A DNA stretch of 64,000 nucleotides from Sparassis latifolia (taxonomy: Eukaryota; Basidiomycota; Agaricomycetes; Polyporales; Sparassidaceae), in the NCBI GenBank assembly GCA_018466975.1, contig CM031561.1:5270001-5334000 (forward strand), read 5' to 3'. Made by a program: the position numbers and the translations under genes. Within the stretch, counting starts at the first letter, position 1; every line of letters starts with the position of its first letter. Shown here piece by piece: positions 45,953 to 57,164 of the stretch. The notes beneath the pieces are model-generated. The model was given only the letters and a program-made list of their open reading frames with translations, searched no databases and was not told the DNA's origin.

Positions 45953-47900
45953 TAGAATTCTTGTACCTCGCAAGCATACTTCAGCTGCAGTAGTACAATC
46001 CATATTGCTCGAACATTCTTGCACACAATGTGCAGACTTTAAATGTATTTTTAATATAAATTCACCCTCTAAACATGGTAGTGAGCATCAGAAAAAATAT
46101 AGAGAACAGTCCAGTAGTTATCGAATGCGAGAAGAAGAACACTATCAGACTCGTAGTGGAGATCCTATATATATAAATGCTCATAGGCTTGCAGTGAAAA
46201 ACTATTCAGCACAATAAGTATTTCCACCACCACCATTATCTCAGCAGTTATTAACTAAGACAATACAAGGTTTTTGTGAAGATATAGCAAGAAACAAACT
46301 TCTAGAGGCTGGATGTGCAGTTTGTGCAATGCTTACCCCTATAACTCATCTAACTCCTATTAGTGAAGCAAATATTAATTTAGACCTCCTTGAAGCATTT
46401 GATGTTACTCGTTGCGAGCGTAAAAAGAAGAATGATCTTATAGAAGAACTCAAAGGGCCGATTATTGATTCAAAGTATATTGGAATATGCACTGCATGTG
46501 TACGCTCACTACAAAAAGGAGTAGTCCCAGTTAGTGCACTTGCTAATGGACTATAGCTAGGTGAAGTGCCAGATGAGTTGCAAGACCTTTCATGGACTGA
46601 GCAAATGCTTATCTCTTGTGTTATGCATAATTACTGTGTTGTACGAGTAGCTTCTTCTGGTATGCACAAGATGCGAGCAAATGCCATATGTCATGCCGTG
46701 CCAATTCCCAAGGTTTATTCAGTGCTTCCACCTAAACGTGAAGACTTAGATGAAGTTCTTGCATTCCTATATACTGGGCCAGCCAAGCCAACACCCTCTG
46801 ATTTCCAACGTACACCTTTCCTTGTAAGACGTAATCGGGTTACAGCAGCACTTGAATGGCTGAAGTTAAATCATTTGGATTACACTGATCTTGAGATTTC
46901 ATACAAGAATTTGCAGGAATATCCTGAGGATGTACCTCCAGTTATTGTGGACTATCACTATGTAGAGTCAAATAAAGATGCTGAGTCAAGTGCAGTAAAT
47001 GATATCGAACCAGACCAAGGTGCACTAGAAGGACAATGTCCATTTACTGTGCATAGTTTAATAAGTGATGAACTTAGTGAACTGCTCAAGAATGATCCAC
47101 AGAAAGTTCGTGCAAAAGCAATAGCACACTTCAAACAAGGTGGCAAGGTGCTTGCAGTTGGACATTCTGAACAAGCTGAATCACTGTACAATAATCCACA
47201 ACTATATCCAAGAATGTTTCCATGGTTGTTTCCATATGGTTTGGGTGGATTTGGCAATATTCGAGGATTTAAGAAAATATCTGACCGTGAACGAAAGAAG
47301 CAACTTCTAATGTATCATGATAAGCGCTTCCAGCTTGATCATGTCTTTCCACTTATTGCATTCAATCATGAACAAATTAAACAATGTACTACTGGTGGAT
47401 TTTTGCTTGCTGACAAGGCTCGATTTACTGATATTGCAGAGCGTTTGTTCAGTCTGAATAGTGACACACTGACAGACTTGATACAGAGACTTGAGAAAGG
47501 TCATGTAAAGGCAGAAACAGAGGAAGAGAAGGAATGCTTTAGAATATTAGATGACTTGAAATATGTGGATGGCAAGGTGGATGGCTCTAAGACAAATAGA
47601 AAATGGATGTGGAATGAAATTTGGGCACTTACCTCATATCTTGGAGCACCATCCTGGTTTATAACATTTTCACTGGCAGACATCAATCATCCAATTGCAC
47701 TGTATTTTGCAGACACTAAGCAGACATACTTTTCTGAGTTTTGCAACTATGATGATCGCATTCGTCTGATTGGAAATAATCCAGTGGCAGGAGCACGCTT
47801 TTTCAAAATGATGGTTGAGCTGTTTTTAAAGCATGTTCTTGGTGTTGGACTTAAGCGTTCTGGGCTATATGGAAAACCTCCGGTTATTATGGTACTGTAG
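45953..47900 (+). pseudogene. Helitron C: Cys-rich N-terminal region and start of Rep
   Basis: Frames 46005-46217, 46329-46556 and 46566-47900 are one broken protein. The first 250 codons contain LEHSCTQCADFKC and differ from copy A by an inserted RMREEEHYQTRSGDP-type segment, so this part is more diverged than the rest. The 444-codon frame 46566-47900 includes the DUF6570-like end (HKMRANAICHAVPIP, FLYTGPAKPT), YPRMFPWLFPYG, and the Helitron-like N domain to GLYGKP. There a 1-base loss shifts the frame. The Trp lost as TGA in copy A at 10172 is intact here (RKWMWNE). Confidence 0.85.
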
Positions 47901-49889
47901 AGCAACAGAGTCACCTAACACTTCATATGCATATGCTTGGCTGGCTAAAGTCTGCACTTACACCCCAGGAAATTCGTGATAAAATAGTAGATCCAAACTC
48001 AGATTTTCAAAGACATATGGTGGAGTACTTGGAAAGTGTTCATGTTGGAGAATTTTTGAATGGAACTATGGCGATGTTCAAGAACATATAGAAAAAGAGA
48101 CTACCCGGTAGCACACCCTATGCGTGTTCCACCTACAGAAACACTGCCAGAAAAAGTAGCAACATCTTGTTCTGAGAATTGTGGTATATGTTCACTATGT
48201 ACTGCATCTTCCTCATGGTGGAGTAAGTTCACATATGTAGTTGATGAACTTATTTATCGATCTAACAGACATTCTTGCCATAAAGGATGTATAGATAAGA
48301 ATGGTTCCTGCAAAGCACACTTTTCTAGAGATACATTTTTAGAGACTACAGTTGATCCTGAGACTGGTGCATTGAATCAGAAAAAGGGTGAAGCCTGGAT
48401 TAACTGGTATACTCCAGTGGTAACTTATCTTCTGCGTTGTAATACTGATGTAACCAGCTTGCTGTCTGGTACTGCAGTCAAGTCTGTCATTGCATATGTT
48501 ACAGACTATATTACAAAGTCTCCATTAAAGACACATACCATATTTCAGGCAGTGCAGGCTGTATTTGAACGAAATTCAGATATTGTAGAGGGTGACTTAG
48601 ATCGACTGCAGAAAGCACGGAAGATTATGACAAAGATTGTAAACTCTCTTATAGCAAAGTCTGAGATTGGAGGACCAATGACATGTTTATATTTACTGCA
48701 GCATCCAGACCACTATAAAAGTCATGACTTCAAAGTCTGCTACTGGCGCAGTTATGTCAAAGAGGTTGAAAAGGCCTGGCAGACATCTGAACCTGAAGGA
48801 AATGAACGACAAGTTCCAGACAAGGTCATACTAGGTCAAAGCAATGGAAAGTATATTGGGATCTCACCAGTGGTTGACTATATGCATCGGCCTCCAGAAC
48901 TTGAGTCAATTAGTTTGTATGACTGGATTCGACGTGCAGATAAGAAGAAGATGTCTAAAAAATATAGTGAAGGCAAAGAAAATAAGTTTGAAGTGGACAC
49001 TATCACTAATCATCGCTGGATTGGTCAAAGAGTTGAATTCCACGTACAATGGACTCTAGGTGATACAACTTGGGAGCCATATACATCCTGCAAAGATCTT
49101 GCAGAGTTAGATGTTTATCTTAAGAAACTTGAAGTAGGTGATTGGCATGCACTGCCAAAAATTGCACTAACAGAAAATGACTCTGAAGATGAAGAATATG
49201 ATGGTAAATCACCAGAAGACTGTGAAACCTCAGACCCTGATTCAGACAAGGGCTCTTATACATGGTATCAATTTTCTAAAGATCACCCACAGTACGAGAC
49301 ACACTACATGCGACTAGTAGCAGAGCGATATGCACAGGTACCTAACTTTGTAGGTGGAGCATTGCCTAGGCGAGATAAAGGAAATCGTGAAGATTATTGT
49401 ATGACTATGCTTACTTTATTTAAACCATGGTGGACTGGACTTGAGCTGAAGGTAGACAGTGATGTGACTTGGGATGATTCTTTCAATCAATATAAATTTA
49501 ATGAGAGACAGCATGAGCTTTTAAAGTTTTTTAATCTTAGGTATGAATGCAATGATGCACGAGATGATTATTTTGCTGCAAGAAAGGCAGGAAAGGGTGT
49601 AAATGTTCTTCCCTTTGATGCAAATGATGACTTGTTAGATCACTTTGACAGTGAGTACTATGGTGATGAAGCTCGAGCTGACCTTGCTGATGAAGCAAGT
49701 ATGCTTAACCTGGACCAGTATGATGAACCAAATCGGTCTGCATTGTTCCGTACAGCACAAATGCAAGAAGCAGAGCGCATGCTACAAACTTCTGGTGCAA
49801 TGGATGCACTTTCACTAAATCAAAAACCAGGCTTTGTTGATCCTGAAATTGCAATACAAACTGGTCAAAGTCGCACCAGAAATGCTTGA
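47901..49889 (+). pseudogene. Helitron C: HUH Rep nuclease with internal chromodomain
   Basis: The HUH motif HMHMLGW lies at about 47923-47943 in a shifted frame; the main frame resumes at 48060. It carries the finger CSENCGICSLC, the catalytic motif YVTDYITKS (48496-48522), and YMHRPPELESISLYDWI. A chromodomain-like insert follows at 48987-49137 (FEVDTITNHRW, FHVQW, TWEPY, then a predicted helix LAELDVYLKKLEV). Then come an acidic linker, LPRRDKGNREDYC and MLTLFKPWW. Rep of this type nicks and joins single strands through the tyrosines. A chromodomain normally binds methylated histone H3 tails; here it would plausibly guide integration or chromatin association. The frame stops at 49887 with the TGA shared with copy A. 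Confidence 0.9.
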
Positions 49890-49895
49890 AAAACA

Positions 49896-51054
49896 TTGCT
49901 TCTAGAGAAGTGTGATGCAATTCTGCAGGCTCGAGAAACACAAGCAGCAACTAAGAAGTCTAGTCAGTCTACTACTGAAGCAGTCAATTCCATTGACCAA
50001 GTAAAGATTATTGACCGATCCTATCTTGACAAGTCATTCAAAGCATCAAATAAGGATAGTCAACAATTAATTGATCAGACAGTGCAGAAATTCAGTCTGA
50101 ATAAAGAACAAGAGTGTGCATTTCGTGATAGTTGCTAATCATGCAGTTCAGCCTAGTGGGGAGCAGTTGAAAATGTACTCAGGTGGTATGGCGGCACTGG
50201 CAAGTCACAAGTAATTAAAGCATTGATTGATTTTTACTACACAAGAGGAAAGCTATAGATTTATGTGTATTGCCCCTACTGGTGCAGCTGCAGCATTAAT
50301 ATCTGGTTCAACTTACCACTCTGTACTTGGATTGAGTCAGTATGGCTCAGAGTCTGTTGCAAAACTTAGTCAAGTTCATGCACAACTAAAGGATGTAGAC
50401 TATATCTTTGTGGATGAAGTTTCTATGATTGATTGCAAGAGTCTTTATAAAATCTGTGCTCATATGTGCAAGGCAATGGCCAATGAAGAACCCTTTGGTG
50501 GAATTAATATGATTTTTGCTGGAGACTTTGCACAGCTACCACCTGCAGTTGACAACTGTCCATTATATTCTCATAAGATTGAACCAGTTATTCATACAAC
50601 ATATAGTCCTTCACAGCAGGAGGCCTCTATTAGCAAGGCACTATGGCATCAGGTCACTACTGTAGTTGTTCTGCGAGAGAACATGTGACAACAATTACAA
50701 AGTGAAGAAGACAAGAAGTTGCGAACAGCACTAGAGAATTTAAGATACAAGTCTTGTACTAAGGCAGACATTAAGCTGCTCCAGTCTAGAATAGCTGGGA
50801 GGGGTCCTGACAAACCTAAACTCTCTCAGACAAGATTCAGAAATGTGTCTATCATAATAAGCTTCAATGCATATCGGGATCGAATTAATGAACTTGGCTC
50901 TGCATAATTTGCCAGAGAGACTGGTCAGACACTTCAGACATTTTATTCTGTAGACAGCTGGAAGTCAGAAGATACTAGTAACAAGAAGAGAAAATCAAAG
51001 AAGAAGTCTGCTACAGTAGATCCTAAGTGATCATCAAATAAGATCAGTCCACAC
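49896..51054 (+). pseudogene. Helitron C: PIF1-like helicase core, frameshifted
   Basis: Compared with copy A, one base is gained near 50107 (CGTGATAG), one lost within the Walker A codons near 50190 (GGTATGGCGGCACTGG), and two lost in a T-run near 50233. Walker B DEVSMID and motif III GDFAQLPPA are intact in the frame 50227-50688. The two TGA codons at 50686 and 51028 coincide with those of copy A, while the TAA near 50906 (Gln codon in A) is private. Confidence 0.85.
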
Positions 51055-52890
51055 TTGCAGGAAAAACTCTGGAACTTGCCACACTGTTGTACCAATCATC
51101 ATCCAGGTAAATTATCCTTATGTATTTGGCTGCCAGTTATGATTAAGAACAATAAAGCAACTGAATGTGGTGTCACCAATGGTGCTGAAGGCATTGTAGT
51201 TGGCTGGAAGTCACAACCACTTACTCAAGATAAAATGGCTCTTGATACTCTATTTGTAAAGTTGACTGCACCTCCATCTCCTATTCAATTAGATGGCTTA
51301 CCCCTGAATGTTGTTCCTATTACACATCAAGTACAAGAGATTGACTGTGTAATGCCCAATGGTGCACGCCTGCATATAAGTCGAGATCAAGTGGCAGTAA
51401 TTCCAAACTTTGCAATGACAGACTTCAATTCTCAAGGCAGCACTCATCCAGATAATATATGTGATCTTCAGAACTGTCGAACACATCAGTCTATATATAC
51501 CTGTCTATCACGAGGTTCAACATATGCAGGTACAATACTTGTGCAAGGATTTGATCCAGCAAAGCTTACTGGTGGCATAACTGGCTACTTAAGACAAGAA
51601 TTTCGAGACTTGGAACTGTTAGATGAAATAACCAGGCTGCAATACAGCAAGAAATTGCCTGCATTTATTGACGGTCCTACTCATGGTGCAGTCATACATG
51701 CATATCGTACATGGAAAGGCCAAGATTATACTCTGAAGACAGTACATCCAGCTATTAGATGGTCAAAAGAGGTACCATACATGATTGAGAAGCCACTGGA
51801 AATTGCACCTTTTAAACTTTTGGAGAAACCAAAGAAAGGATCCACTACAGACACTGCAGGAACTAAGACACCAACTCGAGCAGAACATCAAGCTCTAAAG
51901 TTAGCTCGCTATGTAGCAGCTGCAGGAACAAAAAGCCTTATTACTCTAAGTAATAATCCTGGTGCAGCACGTGGTGCTAAGCGTAAGCATAGTGAATATC
52001 CGGCAGGCTCTAAGTTTAAGAAACAAAAGGTTACAAGTGCTATAATATCAGGAAATCTGGCTTCACCACAAGGTTTTATTTGGAATGCAGAAACATACAG
52101 TTGTGCCTATGACAGTCTCTTCTCAATCTTACATGCTGTATATACAACTTCACCTGAATGGTGGATGTCCAATGTTCAGCAGCAGAATATTCACCTGCAG
52201 CTTTTTACACAAGTGTTTGATGATGTTAAACTGGGCAAATTGACAATGGAGAATGCACGAGACAGAATCAGACTAAGTTTGCACCAAGTTAACTCTGAGG
52301 TCTTTCCAGTAATAGGTACAGAAGGAACTGATATCTATGCATTATGCCAGGAGATGTTGAATCACTCTGAAGATATTATGACTTGCACACTTATATGTGA
52401 TCACTGTAATATAGAATTTGAGAGTAATACAGATGGACAAGTGATTTGGGATTGTAGCAGAGTAGTTTGGAAAGATAGTCCATTCAAACTTGGGTCCTAC
52501 AAGAATGGATCAAGTACAGACTGGCTGGATGCAATTTTTGCCAGATGCTCTCAGCGTGTTTGTCCTAACTGTAATAGTGCCTTACTTTATAATTTGGAAT
52601 ATGAGTCTTTGCCAAATTTTCAGTGTTTCATCACCAACAGTCTGCAGATTAACTGGGAATCTGAGTTAGAATTGCAGGATCAGAAGTATAGACTCTGTGG
52701 TATAGTTTATTATGGTGGGTTCCACTTTACTGCACATATCATTACAAAAACTGGAAGTGTCTGGTTTAATGATGGGGTTACAACTGAGCAGACTTGTAAA
52801 CTAGAGGGACAAATAGAGAGCATGGATTCAACAGTGCTGACAAAGTGTAGATCAAAGATTAGTTCTGTTGTAGTATATGTTAAAGCATGA
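51055..52890 (+). pseudogene. Helitron C: helicase C-terminus and USP-like cysteine peptidase
   Basis: This 611-codon frame is the longest intact piece. Residues 1-200 finish the PIF1 domain (GAEGIVVGWKS, MTDFNSQGSTHPDN, YTCLSRGSTYAGT). A basic linker follows (RGAKRKHSEYPAGSKFKKQK). From about residue 340 comes a peptidase: Cys box ETYSCAYDSLF, zinc fingers CDHC and CPNC roughly 60 residues apart, His box GGFHFTAHI, and WFNDG. Cys box, split zinc finger and His box in this order fit ubiquitin-specific peptidases (C19), which remove ubiquitin or similar modifiers. Both catalytic residues are present. It ends VVVYVKA at a normal stop, about 180 bases before the element's 3' end. Confidence 0.85.
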
Positions 52891-53036
52891 CTGTACTAGA
52901 TTGTAACATAGCCAAATGTATGTTTAATTATAAAAATATACAACTGTAATACTTTTGAATAATAAGTGCAAGAAAAGAGACTAAACACATATTAGAACTA
53001 TAGGTCTGATAGATATTAAAATCAGGAATCGTCTTT

Positions 53037-53069
53037 GCCGTGCGTTAGCATCGGCCCACTCCAAGCAAG
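53037..53069 (+). other. Helitron C 3' terminal hairpin and end
   Basis: Stem GCCG-TGC with GCA-CGGC (one bulged T), loop GTTA, then CCACTCC, AAG and CAAG, followed by T. A degraded ATCAGGAATCGT box stands just upstream, as at the other three ends. Confidence 0.7.
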
Positions 53070-54370
53070 TTAAAAGATTAGGCAGGAGGGACCGTAAATG
53101 AACTGTAATTTGGGGTGTGACCTGTATGACAGAACTGTCAATCTGGCAGAGGAAGTAAGTATGAGTAGATGTACTGAAAGATCTTAATGAACCTTAATCC
53201 CCCACAAATGGCTTTTGTGTTGGGTTTGGAAAGTTGCCCAGAGGCATAGACTGCACTTGAGGAAACTTATAGGTCAGCAGCATCAGGAAAATCTAACTTT
53301 TTCTTAGAGATGTCCTTATGTAACTTAAATGCACTTATGGGCCTTGAATAAAAAATGGACAGAAAGTCCATAAGTGATATTTTCTTAGAGGCTTAAAAGT
53401 TAACTTTTGGGAACTTATGAGCCTTAAATAAGGTAACAAAGGACCAAAAGTCGAAATAAGTGTCATAAGTAAAAGTTGAGTTTTCCTGGTAGGATCTGTC
53501 AACTTTATTCTGTCATTGCATTGCTGTTTCTTTGGAGGATGAGAAGGATGAAGCTGTGATGTTGGTGAGGGTTTGGGATAACTCAGGGGAGGTTTTGCAT
53601 TTGTTTTGGTTTTTACCTTTCACTTCCTTACCCTCGATGGATGCTCACCTTGTGGAAGGTGGGCAAGCTGGTGCTCATCTCGAAGATTGCCGTCAGAGTT
53701 TTTCATAGTAGATTTTGTATACTGACATTGGTCATCGTACATTAGGAGAGAATTTTATCATTACTGCTGCATCGTCTGTTGCTGCTTATGCAATAGTCAT
53801 TGGTGCACACCAATCAGTGTCGGACTGCACCAGTGGGTGCCATTTTCTCTTTGCCCTCAAGTAAGTCCTCCATCTAAAATTCTAAATGCAGTATATCAAT
53901 TCAAACTCAGTTATGTCCAGGTACACTACACTTATTGTAGGTGCACCAACATGAAACATTCCCATGAAGATCACCAAGGGCCCATTTGGCATCAAAACAT
54001 TTGTGACATGCAAATGTTTGTGTTCATTTCATATATCCAAACAAATGCACACAAAGGGCCGATCTTGCTGCTGGCACACCCCATTTCTAGGTGACCGCCT
54101 TGACCGGTGCCAGGGATCGCTCATTGTCATGTGTCAGCCTTTGGTCGTTGTTACTAACGATGAGCAGGCAGACTTGGATGTCTTGACTCACTGATAAAGA
54201 ATGAATCTGGCATGTAGAATAAGTAGCACATTCAATTTTCAGTAGCACTGCTGTGTTCTACCAATGGGCATCGTATGACCATGCTCAGATGCTCATGCTC
54301 TTTGCCGTCGTCGAGGTCGGTGAGCCGGGAATGTCATTAGCCCAACTCCTCAGTCACAGATAGTCACATC
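53070..54370. other. Stretch without a recognisable gene
   Basis: Short frames only (for example 53837-54094 plus). No repeat shared with the rest of the window is obvious, and base composition rises toward the GC-rich island. Nothing can be called. Confidence 0.4.
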
Positions 54371-55156
54371 GGATTGGCCGGAACTTTCGGGAATTTCCGG
54401 TTTCTGGGTGTTTGCGTTGCGAAAACATTTGTTTTGATGCCGAACGGGCCTCAAGTAATCCCGGTCAAAGTGCCCCGACATCCTCAGGCCTCAACCCTCG
54501 CGCACCAGGCGGCGCAACACCGACTCACCTCCAAGAGGCGCCGCCGCTCACTCACATTCGCACTCGCCGCCGGGAGAAACCTCAAAGCTGTGTATCTGTG
54601 TATGTGTATAGTACAGTGCGTATCCAAACTGCGAGAGCGAGAACAGATCCGAACAATCGTGCATGCGCGCGCGGGGTGATCGGTGTGGGACTCCGCGCCA
54701 GACCGGAGGGGAGGTGCAGCTCCGCGTGGGAAAATAGGGGGCAGCGGGGCGGGTACGGACAGAAAGGGGGCGGGCGCGCGTACGAGGAAGAGGGGTAAGG
54801 GGTGGTCTGGCGGAGCGCACGGCAGCACAAATAGGAGGAGAACAAGATAGGGGGGTGGTATTACGGCGTGTATGATAGATAGGGTAGTGGTATGCGTCGT
54901 GAAGGGGACCGTGGCGCGATGTGGGCGCCGGGGTAGCTGGTCCACAAGAAGGGGAAAACAAGAAGGGGCGTGGCACCGACCGGGCAATACGCGCGGAAGG
55001 CAAAGAGCGTCCAATAGGTGAAGCATATACACTCCTGGATATGTGACATTTTGAGAGGACGAAGCACCTGGACAGCACGCTCCGCACGGGCCCTACGACA
55101 CGCCCCCCATGAGTCCACTCCACACATACCACACCGTCGACGGAGCACTCACCTCG
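54371..55156. other. GC-rich intergenic DNA downstream of the ubiquitin-fold gene
   Basis: Several long overlapping frames on both strands (54484-55132 minus among them) are Pro/Arg/Ser-rich and are what GC-rich DNA gives by chance. No motif or splice structure supports any of them. It probably includes the 3' flank of the gene at 55157. Confidence 0.4.
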
Positions 55157-56006
55157 CTAGCAAATAACGCACGAGCAGCAGCTTGCCTCGTCCTCGGACC
55201 CGGAGCCAGTACGGACGACGGTATGTCTGCGCTTCTTCTTGGGTGCGTCATCGGCGCCATGGGGCGCATACGCGCGGATGGAGAGGTGGACGATCGTCGC
55301 AGGGGGAGGTTGCGAGGTGGGTGACGTCGAGAGGTACACGGCATCAGAGGAAGGGGGCCAGGTGGGGAAGGACAGTTCTGTGCGAAGGGCAAATATGGTG
55401 TTCGTCAGGAGGGAGATGGCCGAGGCGGAGGAGAAGACATACGAGTGAGGGTGTCGTCATCCTGGAGAATTTTTCCGAGGTAGAGAATGCGAAGGAAGGA
55501 GGGCGCGGGTGGACGCTCGTCCTGCCACTCTGGGAATGGGGTCAGTATGGGGTGCCAGCGAACTCGCGAAGGATGATGAACAGATGTGAAATGGCTGTGG
55601 TGCGACGGCGGACGCTCACCATTTGGCCATGCATTCCATGCGAGTTCTTTCACGCGGCCGACAGTTGTCTCGGGATCGAAGGACATGGTGCGTCTGCGGC
55701 CGGACACGAGGAGGAAGGTGATGGCGACCTGGGGGTGGGGCGCGGCCTGCTCGTGGTCATGTACCAGGTCGTCGTCGACGCCGAGAGCGTCATCGGTGGC
55801 CGAAACGTCGACGCGGGTGTAGGAAGTGCGTGCGGAGGGGCAAAGGGGGGTGAACGAGTCTGGGTGGGGATGGACAGCAGGACGGGCTCTGAGGGGCTGG
55901 TGAAGTGGAACTCTGGAAGGGAATCTTGGATGCTTGGGACAGCGTTGACGCGCGGCGCACGCCCGTCCGAGGAGTGGGGACGGGAGGACATGGTGGGCGC
56001 AGACAA
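55157..56006 (-). CDS. Membrane-anchored ubiquitin-fold protein (UBL3/MUB-like)
   Basis: Three exons are readable: first exon ending at 55620 (donor GTGAGC), 55529-55443, and 55377-55157 (stop TAG at 55159-55157). Joined, they keep frame and give VAITFLLVSGRRRTMSFD, VGRVKELAWNAWPN, EWQDERPPAPSFLRILYLGK, ILQDDDTLT and ATIVHLSIRAY. This is the ubiquitin-like fold of the Rad60-SLD_2/MUB family. The protein ends SCCSCVIC: CVIC is a CaaX-type prenylation box with adjacent cysteines for palmitoylation, as in UBL3 and plant MUBs, which sit at the plasma membrane and help sort proteins into vesicles or recruit E2 enzymes. The linker before the C-terminus holds a basic KKKRR. The start is uncertain: an ATG frame opens at 56006 or just inside it, but reaching the UBL frame needs another small intron or a different start. 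Confidence 0.75.
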
Positions 56007-56341
56007 GGACGCAGTGGCTGATGGGCAGGGACTGCTATTAAGCGGAGCTGGTCACGCGGGCAGGAGATGCGAAGGAGACGAAGAAGCGCGCCGGAAGAAG
56101 GCTCGGATGGAGGACAGCGTGTGGTGCAAAGTTTAGCGGAGAAATGCGATCACCAGTCGGTAATTTGGGGGTGCAGAGCGTGGTCCGTGCGCACGCTGGT
56201 GTCGGGGAATGGTGCTGAAGGGAAGTAGTCGAAGTGCTGAGCTGGCAGACGGGCCTGGCGAGGAAATATACGCGGAGGAGCAGGAGGCGCCCGGAGGCCA
56301 CATGGCAATTTCATTGCGCGGCTCTGGGCAGCGGATCTAGA

Positions 56342-57052
56342 TCATCCCCGCCCTTTCTCCCCGCCGCCCCGCCCCGGCCTCGCTCTCTCCGTCGCTGCTG
56401 ACTGGATGATGACCCGCGGTTTCTCGCGGTTTCTCGCTCGTTCTGGCAGCTCCTCGTTCTTTCCCCTTCCGGCGTCGTCCTTCCGCGCCAGCATCCGCCT
56501 TGGCTTGGCGTGGGCCGCCGCACGATCTGGTAATCCGATCTCCCGACTACCCCGCATTCCTTCTAGCCCTTCGATCCGTGCCTTTCTACCCCTTGCTCCG
56601 TCTTCGGCCGCGCCCGACTCCCGGTCCGCCGCGGCCGCCGTTTCCTCGCGTGCTGCTAAGTAGCGACCCGATGCGTACGCGGTACGCTGGTCCATCGCTT
56701 GTCTCCTCAACCTGTCGTTTGCCTTGCATTGCCAACTGATCATCTCGTCCATTTCTTCATCACTACCACCCGTCACGTATAAATTCCGCGGCATCGTAGT
56801 TTCCCCGCGAAGCGCTCCAGTACGCCATGAACCGCACACCAGACCGCATCCTCGTGTATCAACCTCGATAACCATAGCACTCGTCCACAGGTGCGCCTTT
56901 CTGGCAAGTGTACTCTTATGCAGCGCAGATCCGTCCGAGCAATCACGCGTCCCAACTAAAACGCAACGCGTCTCAATCTCAATGAGCGTCTTCACAGAAC
57001 GCTGTCTCTCTATCAAACGAGGTATCGCATTCCTTACACCGCTCGCATTCAC
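56342..57052 (-). CDS. Hypothetical open frame, strand uncertain
   Basis: A 236-codon minus frame runs through GC-rich DNA. Its middle (MPRNLYVTGGSDEEMDEMISWQC) looks protein-like, while the C-terminal half is a low-complexity Arg/Ala/Glu/Gly sequence. The plus strand is open over much of the same interval (56406-57164 in pieces) as a Ser/Arg/Pro-rich frame. I recognise no family for either, and cannot decide which strand, if any, is coding. Confidence 0.2.
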   Translation of the reverse strand: MNASGVRNAIPRLIERQRSVKTLIEIETRCVLVGTRDCSDGSALHKSTLARKAHLWTSAMVIEVDTRGCGLVCGSWRTGALRGETTMPRNLYVTGGSDEEMDEMISWQCKANDRLRRQAMDQRTAYASGRYLAAREETAAAADRESGAAEDGARGRKARIEGLEGMRGSREIGLPDRAAAHAKPRRMLARKDDAGRGKNEELPERARNREKPRVIIQSAATERARPGRGGGEKGRG

Positions 57053-57164
57053 CCGTGTCCGTGAAATGGAAGCCGAACTCAGGCAGCATGCTTATTTACG
57101 TGCCGTCGAGCCCACGCTATTTCTCCGGCGCGCGCTCACTATGTATCCAGTGCGTCTTCCTTGA

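Larger units (their letters stand above)
45944..53069 (+). mobile_element. Helitron copy C, most complete copy, inactive
   Basis: Plus-strand element with Cys-rich N-terminus, HUH Rep, chromodomain, PIF1-like helicase, USP-like peptidase and the 3' terminus. The terminus has the hairpin 53037-53055 (GCCG TGC GTTA GCA T CGGC), then CCACTCC, and ends CAAG at 53069 before T. Its first codons are separated from the repeat-protein N-terminus by the hAT-like element and an apparent inversion. Lesions: TAA near 46215, TAG at 46554, frameshifts near 47875 and 48058, TGA at 49887, three indels at 50105-50235, TGA at 50686, TAA at about 50906 and TGA at 51028. Confidence 0.9.

Noticed and set aside
28301..53075. 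A giant TIR transposon bounded by the GGAGTGGGCC sequences at 28301 and 53069
   Set aside because: The same sequence occurs downstream of each Helitron and at two more sites, always as a 3' end with hairpin, so it is the Helitron terminus and not an inverted repeat of one element.
54484..55132. Long minus-strand frames of 182 and 194 codons
   Set aside because: Overlapping Pro/Arg/Ser-rich frames in GC-rich DNA with no motif; chance openness is the simplest reading.
55183..56136. 317-codon plus-strand frame
   Set aside because: It is antisense to the ubiquitin-fold gene, whose minus-strand exons have consistent splice sites and conserved residues.
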